A model generated the notes under the pieces. That model saw only the letters and a list, made by a program, of their open reading frames with translations, was not told the DNA's origin and searched no databases. 35,529 bases of DNA from Actinomadura darangshiensis (GTDB taxonomy: Bacteria; Actinomycetota; Actinomycetes; Streptosporangiales; Streptosporangiaceae): positions 1 through 35,529 of the forward strand of contig NZ_SMKY01000068.1 in NCBI RefSeq assembly GCF_004349235.1, read 5' to 3'. Both the position numbers and the translations under genes were made by a program. The first letter of the stretch is position 1, and each line of letters starts with the position of its first letter. Positions 15,614 to 22,917 of this stretch are shown piece by piece.

Positions 15614-16261
15614 GTGATGGCCTTCGCGAGGCGGTACCCGATGCCGCTGACGTTCCTCGGGCTGTTCGCGGCGATGTGGCTGGTGCAGGCCCTGATCCTG
15701 CCGCCGGGCGCGCGGCACGCGGTGATCGCGTGGGCCAGCACCAACCTGGCCAACCTCGCGGTCAACCCGGTAGGGACGATGGTGGCGTCCGCGTTCGTCG
15801 CCGAGGGCTCGCAGGGGGTGCTGCTCATCGCCGCGGCGATCGGGCTGTTCCCCATCACCCGGCGGTTCGGGAACCTGCGGGCCGTCGTCCTCGTCGCCGC
15901 CGCGCACGTCGCCGCCACCCTCATCAGCCAGGGCATCGCGCTGGTGCGGCTGGAGGCGGGGCTGCTGTCGGACTCGATCCGCACGATCCCCGACGTCGGG
16001 CCGTCCTACGTGCTGTGCGCGGCGCTCGTCGCGGCCTTCCTGTACGGGCGCGGGCGGGTCCGCCGGCTGGTGCCGCTCGCCGGCTGGTGCGCGCTCGCGC
16101 CCGTGCTGCTGGCCGGCCTGCGCACGCTCGACATCGCGGCCGTCGGCCACCTGGTGGCCATGCTCACCGGCGCGCTGGTCGGCGGGCTGCTCCTGCTGCT
16201 CGAACGCCGGCGCGGGCTCGTCCCCGCGCCGGCTCAGGCCGCCGAGGCCGCCGAGGCCTGA
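15614..16261 (+). CDS. rhomboid-like membrane protein
   Basis: A 215-residue protein with about six hydrophobic segments. Start is GTG 15614 or the ATG three bases later. The order of helices and the loop NLANLAVNPVGTMVASAFVA resemble the short actinobacterial rhomboid-like group. The serine-protease dyad may survive: S131 in DVGPSYVLCA (family pattern G-x-S-G; here the Gly after Ser is Tyr) and H179 in AVGHLVAMLTGALVGGLL. It could be a rhomboid intramembrane protease or an inactive relative. It follows the MFS gene closely and converges with the sigma-like gene, 6 bases apart. Confidence 0.7.
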   Translation: MMAFARRYPMPLTFLGLFAAMWLVQALILPPGARHAVIAWASTNLANLAVNPVGTMVASAFVAEGSQGVLLIAAAIGLFPITRRFGNLRAVVLVAAAHVAATLISQGIALVRLEAGLLSDSIRTIPDVGPSYVLCAALVAAFLYGRGRVRRLVPLAGWCALAPVLLAGLRTLDIAAVGHLVAMLTGALVGGLLLLLERRRGLVPAPAQAAEAAEA

Positions 16262-16267
16262 ACCGGC

Positions 16268-17500
16268 TCAGCCCTGGCCCGGCTGCGGCGCCGGGTTGGA
16301 CGTGGGGGTCGGGCTCGGCGTGCCGGGGTCGTCGCTCGGCGGGTCGGTCGGGGTGCCGGTCGGCGGCGTCGTCGGGCCGGTGGAACCGTCGTCCGGCGGG
16401 GTCGTCGGGTCCGAGGGCGTCTCCGGGGGAGTGGTCGTGTCGTCCGGCGGCGTGGACGGCTCCTCCGGCGTCGTCGGGGTGCCGGACACCGGCGGCCTGT
16501 CAGGAGCGGGCGCGTCCGGCGACGACGCCGGTGCCCGGGCCGTGCCGCCCGGAGCGCCGCCGGTCTGCTGCGGCGGGGTGTCGTACGCGCTCGTGACCGG
16601 GTCCTTCGCGGCGCTCGGCGAGTCGCCGTCCGCGCGCTCGGAGCCGGTCAGGCCCGGCGCCGGGCGCTGCGGCAGGTCGCTGGTCCGCGTGGACGCCGGG
16701 TGCGTCTGCCCGTTGCTCGCGGTCGGGACCAGCGAGGCGGCGGCGGGGCCGCCCTTGGCCGCCGGCCACGACGCCAGCAGCCCGATGGCGGCGGCGGCCG
16801 ACGCGGCGACGCCGGCCGCGGCGCCGAGGCCCTTGGAGACCCCGCGCTTCACCGGCTCCTTCTTCGCCGGGCCGATGACGACGAGCGGGGTGGGCGCGGT
16901 GACGCTCGGCAGCGGCCGGGCGGCCTCCTCCTCGCAGGCGGCCAGGACCCGGTCGCGCAGCCAGCCGGGCGCGCGCTCCGGCGCCCGCCGGGCGAGCAGC
17001 TGCGGCAGCCGCCCCTTTTCGAACGCGGCGATGAGGTCCAGCCGCGGCTCGGTCGTGCCGCGCATCAGGAGGTCGAGGACGGCCCGCTCCAGCCGGTTCC
17101 GCGCGACGTTGAGCAGCTGCGCGACGGTGTCCGGCGCGAGGCCGAGGACGCGGGCGATGTCGTGCGGTTCGAGCCATTCGCCCGCCCACAGGAGCAGCAC
17201 CTCGCGGTGGTCGGAGCGCAGCGCGGCGGCGGCGCGCAGCAGCGGATCGGAGTCGGCGAACAGCAGCCCCCCGGGCGCGCGGCCGGCGGCCTCGCCGGTG
17301 AACGCGCCGCGCTCGGCGCACGCCGTCCGGGACAGGGAGTACAGCCACAGCACGCTGTCGCCGCGCGGCGGCTGGTGCACGGCCGCGTTGAACGTGTCGC
17401 CGACGGCCGCCGCCGCGAGCTGGTCGCCGACGAGCGACCAGCAGTACGCGTACAGGCGGTCGGCGTGCGCGTCGTAGAGCGATCCCAGGTCGCCGCGCAT
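16268..17500 (-). CDS. sigma-like protein with membrane segment and Pro/Thr-rich tail
   Basis: A 410-residue protein from ATG 17500. Residues 1-70 look like ECF sigma region 2 (LYDAHADRLYAYCWSLVGDQ, then VLWLYSLSRTACAERG), and residues 90-150 like region 4 (LRSDHREVLLLWAGEWLEPH followed by DIARVLGLAPDTVAQLLNVARNRLERA). A short linker, then a basic stretch and one hydrophobic segment (residues about 222-248, GLGAAAGVAASAAAAIGLLA), then about 150 residues of low-complexity Pro/Thr/Ser/Asp sequence that would face outside. Region 2 lacks several conserved acidic and aromatic residues, so it may not bind core polymerase well. It could be a membrane-tethered sigma factor freed by proteolysis, or a degenerate sensor. 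Confidence 0.75.
   Translation of the reverse strand: MRGDLGSLYDAHADRLYAYCWSLVGDQLAAAAVGDTFNAAVHQPPRGDSVLWLYSLSRTACAERGAFTGEAAGRAPGGLLFADSDPLLRAAAALRSDHREVLLLWAGEWLEPHDIARVLGLAPDTVAQLLNVARNRLERAVLDLLMRGTTEPRLDLIAAFEKGRLPQLLARRAPERAPGWLRDRVLAACEEEAARPLPSVTAPTPLVVIGPAKKEPVKRGVSKGLGAAAGVAASAAAAIGLLASWPAAKGGPAAASLVPTASNGQTHPASTRTSDLPQRPAPGLTGSERADGDSPSAAKDPVTSAYDTPPQQTGGAPGGTARAPASSPDAPAPDRPPVSGTPTTPEEPSTPPDDTTTPPETPSDPTTPPDDGSTGPTTPPTGTPTDPPSDDPGTPSPTPTSNPAPQPGQG
16280..16520 (-). repeat. low-complexity Pro/Thr/Asp-coding tract
   Basis: The 3' part of the sigma-like gene encodes imperfect repeats of TPP, PPDD and TPT units (for example TTPPETPSDPTTPPDDGSTG). The DNA is correspondingly repetitive, so it is prone to slippage and assembly error. 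Confidence 0.7.
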
Positions 17501-17554
17501 GTGACCTCCCGTTCCCCGTCCGGGTCCGCCAGCAGTCCGACAAAAGGTGCATAC

Positions 17555-17577
17555 CGCTAGCCATCGGGACTCTAGCG
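17555..17577. promoter_or_regulatory. inverted repeat upstream of the sigma-like gene and egtA
   Basis: CGCTAG (17555-17560) and CTAGCG (17572-17577) are separated by 11 bases in the 260-base spacer between the sigma-like gene (start 17500, minus) and egtA. A smaller dyad, AGGGG-AGG-CCCCT, follows at 17637-17649. Either could bind a regulator; no family is indicated. Confidence 0.35.
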
Positions 17578-17687
17578 CCTCTGATCAACCCATGAGAAGT
17601 CCGGGATCGAACGTGGCGTCGAATAGCACGGAAGGTAGGGGAGGCCCCTGCGGACGGTGACGTTCACGGAGATTTAAGCAAGTTCCT

Positions 17688-17714
17688 GGAAATCGGCTGA
17701 TTCCTGATGCGGTT
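17688..17714 (+). promoter_or_regulatory. candidate SigR/SigH-type promoter for egtABCD
   Basis: GGAAAT (17688-17693), exactly 18 bases, GTT (17712-17714) fits the GGAAT/GGGAAT-N18-GTT consensus of the actinobacterial disulfide-stress sigma factors (SigR of Streptomyces, SigH of Mycobacterium) with one mismatch. Transcription would begin near 17721, which rules out the in-frame start codon at 17707 and supports ATG 17761 as the egtA start. Confidence 0.45.
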
Positions 17715-17760
17715 CAGCAGGGAAGGATTCGAACCCGTTATCGATTTACTTGAGGAGTCA

Positions 17761-18963
17761 ATGGTGACCCGGCTCACGGTGGACGACGTCTACCAGCACA
17801 TTCGGGGAGTCTGCTTCAAGACCGGCCCGCCCGGGACGGTCGGCGCCGAGACCGAGTGGTTCGTCGTCGACGCCGACGACCCCTCCGCGCATGTGCCCCG
17901 CGAGCGGGTGCGCGCCCTCGTGGCTTCCGCCGGGCCGCCGTCCGGCGGAAGCAAGGTCACCTACGAGCCGGGCGGGCAGCTCGAACTCAGCTCCGCCCCG
18001 TTCGACACGCTGGGCGGCCTGCACGGCGCGCTCGGCCAGGACATCGCGCACGTGCAGGACGCGCTCGCGCCGGACGGGTTCGCGCTCGTCGGGCACGGCG
18101 TCGACCCCGTCCGGCGGCCCCGGTTCCAGGCCGACCATCCCCGCTACGCCTGCATGCGCGACTACTTCCGCGCGGGCGGGTTCCGCGACGCGGGCCTGGC
18201 GATGATGTGCTCGACCGCGTCCGTCCAGGTGAACCTGGACATCGGCGCCGACGACCCGGACGCGTCCCGCCGCTGGCGGCTCGCGCACGCGCTCGGGCCG
18301 GTGCTGGTCGCCGCGTTCGCCAACTCGCCGCTGCGGGCCGGCCGCCGCACCGGGATGCGCTCCTCCCGGCAGGGCATCTGGACCGAACTGGACCCGTGCC
18401 GCACCCTGCCCGTCCTGCGGGACGGGACGGACGGCGACCCGGCCGAGGCGTGGACGCGGTACGCGCTGAACGCCCAGGTCATGCTCGTCCACACCGCGGA
18501 GGGCGAGTGGGTGTCCGACCCGGGCATGTCGTTCCTGGAGTGGCTCGACAAGGGCGAGCCGTGCGAGGACGACCTGGCCTACCACCTGTCCACGCTGTTC
18601 CCGCCGGTCCGGCCGCGCGGCTGGCTGGAGCTGCGCATGATCGACGCGCTGCCCGGCCCGTACTGGCCGGTGCCCGTCGCCGTCGCCACCGCGCTGCTGG
18701 ACGATCCGGCCGCGTCCCGCGCCGCCGAGGCCGCGGCCGAGCCGGTGGCGCACCTGTGGGCGGAGGCGGCCCGCTGCGGGCTGTCCGATCCCGCGCTGGC
18801 GGCGGCGGCGCGGGCGTGCTTCACGGCGGCGCTGGACGCGCTGCCGCGGCTCGGCGCGCCCGCCCTCGTCCCGCTGGTCGAGGAGTACGCGCACCGGTAC
18901 GTCGACCGGGGCCGGAGCCCCGCCGACGACCCCCCACCCTTCCCTTTGGAGGAACCGAGATGA
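17761..18963 (+). CDS. egtA: EgtA, glutamate-cysteine ligase of ergothioneine synthesis
   Basis: A 400-residue ATP-dependent ligase that joins glutamate and cysteine to give gamma-glutamylcysteine, the sulfur donor for EgtB. ATG 17761 is chosen over 17707 because GAGGAG lies 4 bases upstream and the family begins about here. GCS2-type motifs: VGAETEWFVVDADD (substrate/Mg site), YEPGGQLELSSAPFDTLGGL, MMCSTASVQVNLDIG and the RGWLELRMIDALPGPYWPVP block. First gene of egtABCD, whose order matches Mycobacterium; the stop overlaps the egtB ATG by 4 bases (ATGA). A SigR-like promoter lies upstream. Confidence 0.92.
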   Translation: MVTRLTVDDVYQHIRGVCFKTGPPGTVGAETEWFVVDADDPSAHVPRERVRALVASAGPPSGGSKVTYEPGGQLELSSAPFDTLGGLHGALGQDIAHVQDALAPDGFALVGHGVDPVRRPRFQADHPRYACMRDYFRAGGFRDAGLAMMCSTASVQVNLDIGADDPDASRRWRLAHALGPVLVAAFANSPLRAGRRTGMRSSRQGIWTELDPCRTLPVLRDGTDGDPAEAWTRYALNAQVMLVHTAEGEWVSDPGMSFLEWLDKGEPCEDDLAYHLSTLFPPVRPRGWLELRMIDALPGPYWPVPVAVATALLDDPAASRAAEAAAEPVAHLWAEAARCGLSDPALAAAARACFTAALDALPRLGAPALVPLVEEYAHRYVDRGRSPADDPPPFPLEEPR

Positions 18964-20294
18964 GTGCCCCGTTCGCCGACGAGGCCGCGCTGAAGGAACT
19001 GATCGCCGACGAGCTGGGCGTCGTGCGGGACCGCAGCTTCGGCCTCACCACCGACGTCCTCGCCGAGGACGACCTCACGGCGCAGGTGTCGCCGCTGATG
19101 TCGCCGCTCGTGTGGGACCTCGCGCACGTCGGCAACTACGAGGAGCTGTGGCTGCTCCGCCAGGCGTCCGGTCAGGACGCGATGCGCCCCGAGATCGACG
19201 ACCTGTACGACGCGTTCGAGCATCCGCGTGCCGAACGCCCGACACTGCCGCTCCTGTCGCCGGATGAGGCCCGCACCTACATCGGCACGGTCCGGTCCAA
19301 GGTTCTCGACTCGTTGTCGTCGGTTCGGTTCGACACGGCGAATCCGTTGACTTCGGGCGGGTTCGTGTACGGGATGGTCGTCCAGCACGAGCACATGCAC
19401 GACGAGACCATGCTGGCCACCCATCAGTTGCGTCGCGGTTCCCCCGCTTTGCTCGACCCCAGGGCGGAGCCCCTGCAGAAGCCTGGCCGGGGCTCCGGTG
19501 GGGACGAGGTGCTCATCGAGGCCGGTCCGTTCCAGATGGGCACCTCGGACGACCCGTGGGCGTACGACAACGAGCGGCCCGTGCACATCGTCGACCTGCC
19601 CGCCTACTACATCGACGTGGAGCCGGTCACCAACGCGTCCTACATCGCGTTCATCGAAGCCGGCGGATACGACGACCCGCGTTGGTGGGACCCCGCCGGA
19701 TGGGAGTGGCGCAACAGCAGCGGCAAGCGTGCCCCCGCATTCTGGGAGCGCGAAGGCGGCCAGTGGGTACGGCGCCGGTTCGGGCGGACGGAACCCGTTC
19801 CGCCCGGCCAACCCGTCCAGCATGTGTGCTGGTACGAGGCCGACGCCTACGCGCGGTGGGCCGGGAAGCGGCTGCCGACCGAGGCCGAGTGGGAGAAGGC
19901 CGCCCGCTGGGACCCGGACACCGAACGGTCACGCCGCTTCCCCTGGGGCGACGTGTACGAGGAGGCACGCGCCAACCTCGGCCAGCGCACGCTCCACCCG
20001 TCCGAGACCGGCTCCTACGCGTCCGGTGCTTCGGCGTACGGAGTGAGGCGTCTCCTAGGGGACGTGTGGGAGTGGACGTCGTCGGACTTCCACGGCTACC
20101 CCGGCTTCCGTTCGTTCCCCTACAAGGAGTACTCGGAGGTGTTCTTCGGGCCCGACTACAAGGTGCTGAGGGGCGGGTCCTGGGCGACGCACCCGCTCGC
20201 CATACGCGGGTCGTTCCGCAACTGGGACTACCCCATCCGGAGGCAGATCTTCTCCGGGTTCCGCTGTGCGCGCACCCCAGGGGAGGCGTGCTGA
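18960..20294 (+). CDS. egtB: EgtB, iron-dependent sulfoxide synthase
   Basis: A 444-residue non-heme iron enzyme that uses oxygen to couple gamma-glutamylcysteine to hercynine (C-S bond formation and sulfoxidation). N-terminal DinB-like bundle with the three-His iron site: one His in VWDLAHVGNYEE and two in VVQHEHMHDETM (HxxxH). The C-terminal half is a formylglycine-generating-enzyme-like (sulfatase-modifying) domain: GPFQMGTSDDPWAYDNERP, VTNASYIAFIEAGGY, KRLPTEAEWEKAAR, LLGDVWEWTSSDFHGYPGF and VLRGGSWATHP. The ATG overlaps the egtA stop after a GAGGAA site, and egtC starts directly after its stop, so the genes are coupled. Confidence 0.95.
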   Translation: MSAPFADEAALKELIADELGVVRDRSFGLTTDVLAEDDLTAQVSPLMSPLVWDLAHVGNYEELWLLRQASGQDAMRPEIDDLYDAFEHPRAERPTLPLLSPDEARTYIGTVRSKVLDSLSSVRFDTANPLTSGGFVYGMVVQHEHMHDETMLATHQLRRGSPALLDPRAEPLQKPGRGSGGDEVLIEAGPFQMGTSDDPWAYDNERPVHIVDLPAYYIDVEPVTNASYIAFIEAGGYDDPRWWDPAGWEWRNSSGKRAPAFWEREGGQWVRRRFGRTEPVPPGQPVQHVCWYEADAYARWAGKRLPTEAEWEKAARWDPDTERSRRFPWGDVYEEARANLGQRTLHPSETGSYASGASAYGVRRLLGDVWEWTSSDFHGYPGFRSFPYKEYSEVFFGPDYKVLRGGSWATHPLAIRGSFRNWDYPIRRQIFSGFRCARTPGEAC

Positions 20295-21029
20295 ATGTGC
20301 CGCCATCTCGGCTACCTGGGGCCGGAGCAGACGCTGCACTCGCTCGTCTATGACGGGGAGCACTCGCTGGAGAGCCAGTCGTACGCGCCGCGCATGACGC
20401 AGGGGAACCTCCTCAACGCCGACGGATACGGCGTCGGCTGGTACCAGGACGGTGAGGCGACCCGGTTCCGCCGCGCGCAGCCGATCTGGACGGACCAGTC
20501 GTTCCGCGAGGTCGCCGGGGCGGTGCGGGCGTCCTGCGCGGTCGCGGCGATCCGGTCGGCGACCGTGGGGTTCCCCGTGGACGAGTCGTGCGCCCAGCCG
20601 CTCCGCGCCGGGCGGTGGCTGTTCAGCCACAACGGGAAGATCGAGGGCTACGGCGGCGTCGAGCCGAAGCTCCGGGAACTGGCCGGGGACGTCGCCGACG
20701 TCCCCGACGCCCGCGCCCCGGTCGACTCGGCGCCGCTGTTCGCGCTCGCCGTCCGGTACTGGAAGGAGGGCATGGCGCTCGGCGACGGACTCGCCGCCGT
20801 CATCGCGGCGATCACCGCGCTCGCTCCCGGCCGCTACAACCTGCTCGCCTCCGACGGGACGTCGCTGGCCGCCACGACCTGGGGCGACTCCCTGTTCGTC
20901 CGCGCGGACGCGGACGCGATCCGGGTCGCCTCCGAGCCGCTCGACGACGACCCGTCCTGGCGCCGCGTCCCCGACCGCTCGCTCGTCACCGCCGGCCTCG
21001 CCGCCGGCGTTTCCGTAGACCCGCTGTGA
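20295..21029 (+). CDS. egtC: EgtC, gamma-glutamyl hercynylcysteine sulfoxide hydrolase
   Basis: A 244-residue class II glutamine amidotransferase-fold (Ntn) hydrolase that removes the gamma-glutamyl group from the EgtB product. Cys2 after Met removal (MCRHLGYLG) is the nucleophile. NADGYGVGWYQDG, AIRSATVGFPVDESCAQPL and FSHNGKIEGYGG are the substrate-binding and oxyanion (Asn/Gly) motifs of the fold. The ATG abuts the egtB stop. With EgtA, EgtB and EgtD this leaves only the PLP C-S lyase EgtE missing; it is not in the window and must be supplied elsewhere. Confidence 0.94.
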   Translation: MCRHLGYLGPEQTLHSLVYDGEHSLESQSYAPRMTQGNLLNADGYGVGWYQDGEATRFRRAQPIWTDQSFREVAGAVRASCAVAAIRSATVGFPVDESCAQPLRAGRWLFSHNGKIEGYGGVEPKLRELAGDVADVPDARAPVDSAPLFALAVRYWKEGMALGDGLAAVIAAITALAPGRYNLLASDGTSLAATTWGDSLFVRADADAIRVASEPLDDDPSWRRVPDRSLVTAGLAAGVSVDPL

Positions 21030-21040
21030 AGGAGAACCAC

Positions 21041-21997
21041 GTGGACCGGTTCCTGACCGCCGACGACCTCGCCAAGACGCTCCGCCAGGACGTCCGGGCG
21101 GGGCTCGCCGGCACGCCCAAGACCCTGCCGCCCAAGTGGTTCTACGACGAGCGCGGCAGCGCGCTCTTCGAGGAGATCACCAAGCTGGAGGAGTACTACC
21201 CGACCCGGCGGGAGCGGGAGATCCTCGTCGCGCGGGCGCCCGGGATCGCCGCCGCGACCGGCGCCCGGACGCTGCTCGAACTCGGCGCGGGGTCGGGGGA
21301 GAAGACCCGGCTGCTGCTCGACGCGCTGTCCGGCACGCTGCGCTCCTACGTGCCGGTGGACGTGAGCGGCGACTTCCTGGAGGAGGCCGCGGCCGGGATC
21401 GCCGCCGACCATCCCGGCCTCACCGTCCGGACCGTCGTCGCCGACTACGAGCAGCACCTGCACCTGCTGCCCGGCGGCGAGCGCCGGCTCATCGCCTTCC
21501 TCGGCGGGACGATCGGGAACATGCCGCCGGCCGAGCGCATCGGGTTCCTCGGCGGCGTGCGCGCCACCATGGCCGACGGGGACTTCCTGCTGGTCGGCGC
21601 CGACCTCGTCAAGGACCCCGGGCGGCTCGTCCGCGCCTACGACGACGCGGCCGGCGTCACGGCCGAGTTCAACCGGAACGTCCTGTACGTCATCAACCGG
21701 GAGCTGGACGCGGACTTCGACCCGGACGGGTTCGAGCACGTCGCGGTCTGGGACGCGGCGGAGGAGTGGATCGAGATGCGGCTCCGCTCCCTCCGGGACC
21801 AGGCCGTCCGGGTCGGCGGACTCGACCTCGACGTGTCGTTCGCGGCGGGGGAGGAGATGCGCACGGAGGTCTCCGCCAAGTTCCGGCGGGAGCGGCTGGA
21901 GGCCGAGCTGGGCGCCGCCGGGATGGAGCTCGCCGAGTTCTGGACGGACGAGGCCGGCGACTTCTCGCTCACCCTCGCGCGGCCCGCGTCGGGCTGA
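21041..21997 (+). CDS. egtD: EgtD, histidine N-alpha-methyltransferase
   Basis: A 318-residue SAM-dependent enzyme that trimethylates histidine to hercynine, the first committed step of ergothioneine synthesis. GTG start at 21041 after AAGGAG, 11 bases past the egtC stop. Motifs: LPPKWFYDERGSALFEEITK and LEEYYPTRREREIL (N-terminal family block), the SAM loop LLELGAGSGEKTRLLLDAL, VDVSGDFLEEAA, and the EgtD-specific IAFLGGTIGNMPPAER. The C-terminal EMRTEVSAKFRRERLEAEL block is also typical. Last gene of the operon; the convergent SGNH gene ends 4 bases away, so no terminator space is left. Confidence 0.96.
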   Translation: MDRFLTADDLAKTLRQDVRAGLAGTPKTLPPKWFYDERGSALFEEITKLEEYYPTRREREILVARAPGIAAATGARTLLELGAGSGEKTRLLLDALSGTLRSYVPVDVSGDFLEEAAAGIAADHPGLTVRTVVADYEQHLHLLPGGERRLIAFLGGTIGNMPPAERIGFLGGVRATMADGDFLLVGADLVKDPGRLVRAYDDAAGVTAEFNRNVLYVINRELDADFDPDGFEHVAVWDAAEEWIEMRLRSLRDQAVRVGGLDLDVSFAAGEEMRTEVSAKFRRERLEAELGAAGMELAEFWTDEAGDFSLTLARPASG

Positions 21998-22001
21998 GCC
22001 C

Positions 22002-22769
22002 TCAGCCCTTGCGGACGGGGTGCGCGAGCCCCAGCCGCTTCAGGTCCGCCGCCAGGCGGGTCGCCACGTACAGGTGGCCCGCCGGCGTCGGATGGGTGCG
22101 GTCCCGCTTGATCAGACGCGGCGCGTTGCCCTGCCCGGTCGCGAGGTCGCCGGTGATCCAGTGCTCGCCCATCGGGTCGACGAACGGGACGCCGAGCTGC
22201 CCGGCCAGGTTCTTCAGCGCGTCCCGGACGGCGATCGCGCCCGGCTGCGGCGTCCCCGTCCCCCAGAGCGGGCCCAGCAGGACGATGTGGGTGCCGGGCC
22301 AGCGCTGCCTGGCGCGTTCGAGCAGCAGGTGCGCCGCCGCCGCGACCCTCGGCGCCGGCGTCCGCCAGTCGTTGTGGCCGCCGGACACGATCAGCATGTC
22401 GGGCGCGGGCCGCCATCCGAGCTGGCTCTCGAACAGGCCGAGGAACGCGTGCGGGCCACGTCCCCGCACCGTGTACCCGGTGCCGGACCGCCCGCCCACG
22501 ACGACCTGCCAGCCGAGCAGCCGCGCCGTCGCGGACGCGTAGGTCGACTCCGGCTCGACGCCCCGGTCGCCGACGGTGTAGCTGTCGCCGAGGAACATCA
22601 CCACGGCCGGCGTGCCGCGGGGCTTCTCGCTCTTCGCCGGGCCGTCCGCGGCGGCCGGCTTGTGCACCGACCCGGCGAGCGCGGAGCAACCCGCGAGGGA
22701 CAGGACCGCCACCAGGCTCAGGCACAGCATCGAAGTCGCCGCGCCGCGTCGGCCGCGGCGAGATGTCAT
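22002..22769 (-). CDS. SGNH/GDSL-family lipoprotein hydrolase
   Basis: A 255-residue protein from ATG 22769. The N-terminus MTSRRGRRGAATSMLCLSLV runs into VAVLSLAGC, a lipobox with Cys as the lipid anchor, so it is exported and tethered to the outer face of the membrane. SGNH motifs are in order: GDSYTVGD (block I, Ser), GRSGTGYTVRG (block II, Gly), SGGHNDWR (block III, Asn) and HPTPAGHLYVA (block V, Asp missing but His present: DRTHPTPAGH has D three before H). It is therefore a likely esterase or deacylase acting on a cell-wall or extracellular ester. It converges on egtD and is divergent from the acyltransferase gene, which could add the groups it removes. Confidence 0.85.
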   Translation of the reverse strand: MTSRRGRRGAATSMLCLSLVAVLSLAGCSALAGSVHKPAAADGPAKSEKPRGTPAVVMFLGDSYTVGDRGVEPESTYASATARLLGWQVVVGGRSGTGYTVRGRGPHAFLGLFESQLGWRPAPDMLIVSGGHNDWRTPAPRVAAAAHLLLERARQRWPGTHIVLLGPLWGTGTPQPGAIAVRDALKNLAGQLGVPFVDPMGEHWITGDLATGQGNAPRLIKRDRTHPTPAGHLYVATRLAADLKRLGLAHPVRKG

Positions 22770-22917
22770 GGAGAACCACCAATTGTTCGGGAGACGCCTC
22801 CGGCATCTTACTGACCCTCCGCCATCGCCGTGTGCGAAGCGCAATCGCGGCCTTACTTACATGTGGCGTTCACCTCCCGGATCGGGGCGGGCAACCTCGC
22901 GGCGGGAGGGTTCCGCG

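Noticed and set aside
16280..16520. Short direct repeats that might suggest a CRISPR-like or minisatellite array.
   Set aside because: The repeats are imperfect, in frame and explained by the Pro/Thr/Asp-rich tail of the sigma-like protein; there are no unique spacers.
17720..17745. The plus strand GGATTCGAACCCG looks like the complement of a tRNA T-arm (GGGTTCGAATCC on the minus strand).
   Set aside because: Only three of the five T-stem pairs form, and no acceptor, D or anticodon arms were found around it; a chance match or at most a relic.
17707..17760. Earlier in-frame start for egtA at 17707.
   Set aside because: It lacks a ribosome site, lies inside the candidate promoter, and adds residues not typical of EgtA; ATG 17761 has GAGGAG at the right distance.
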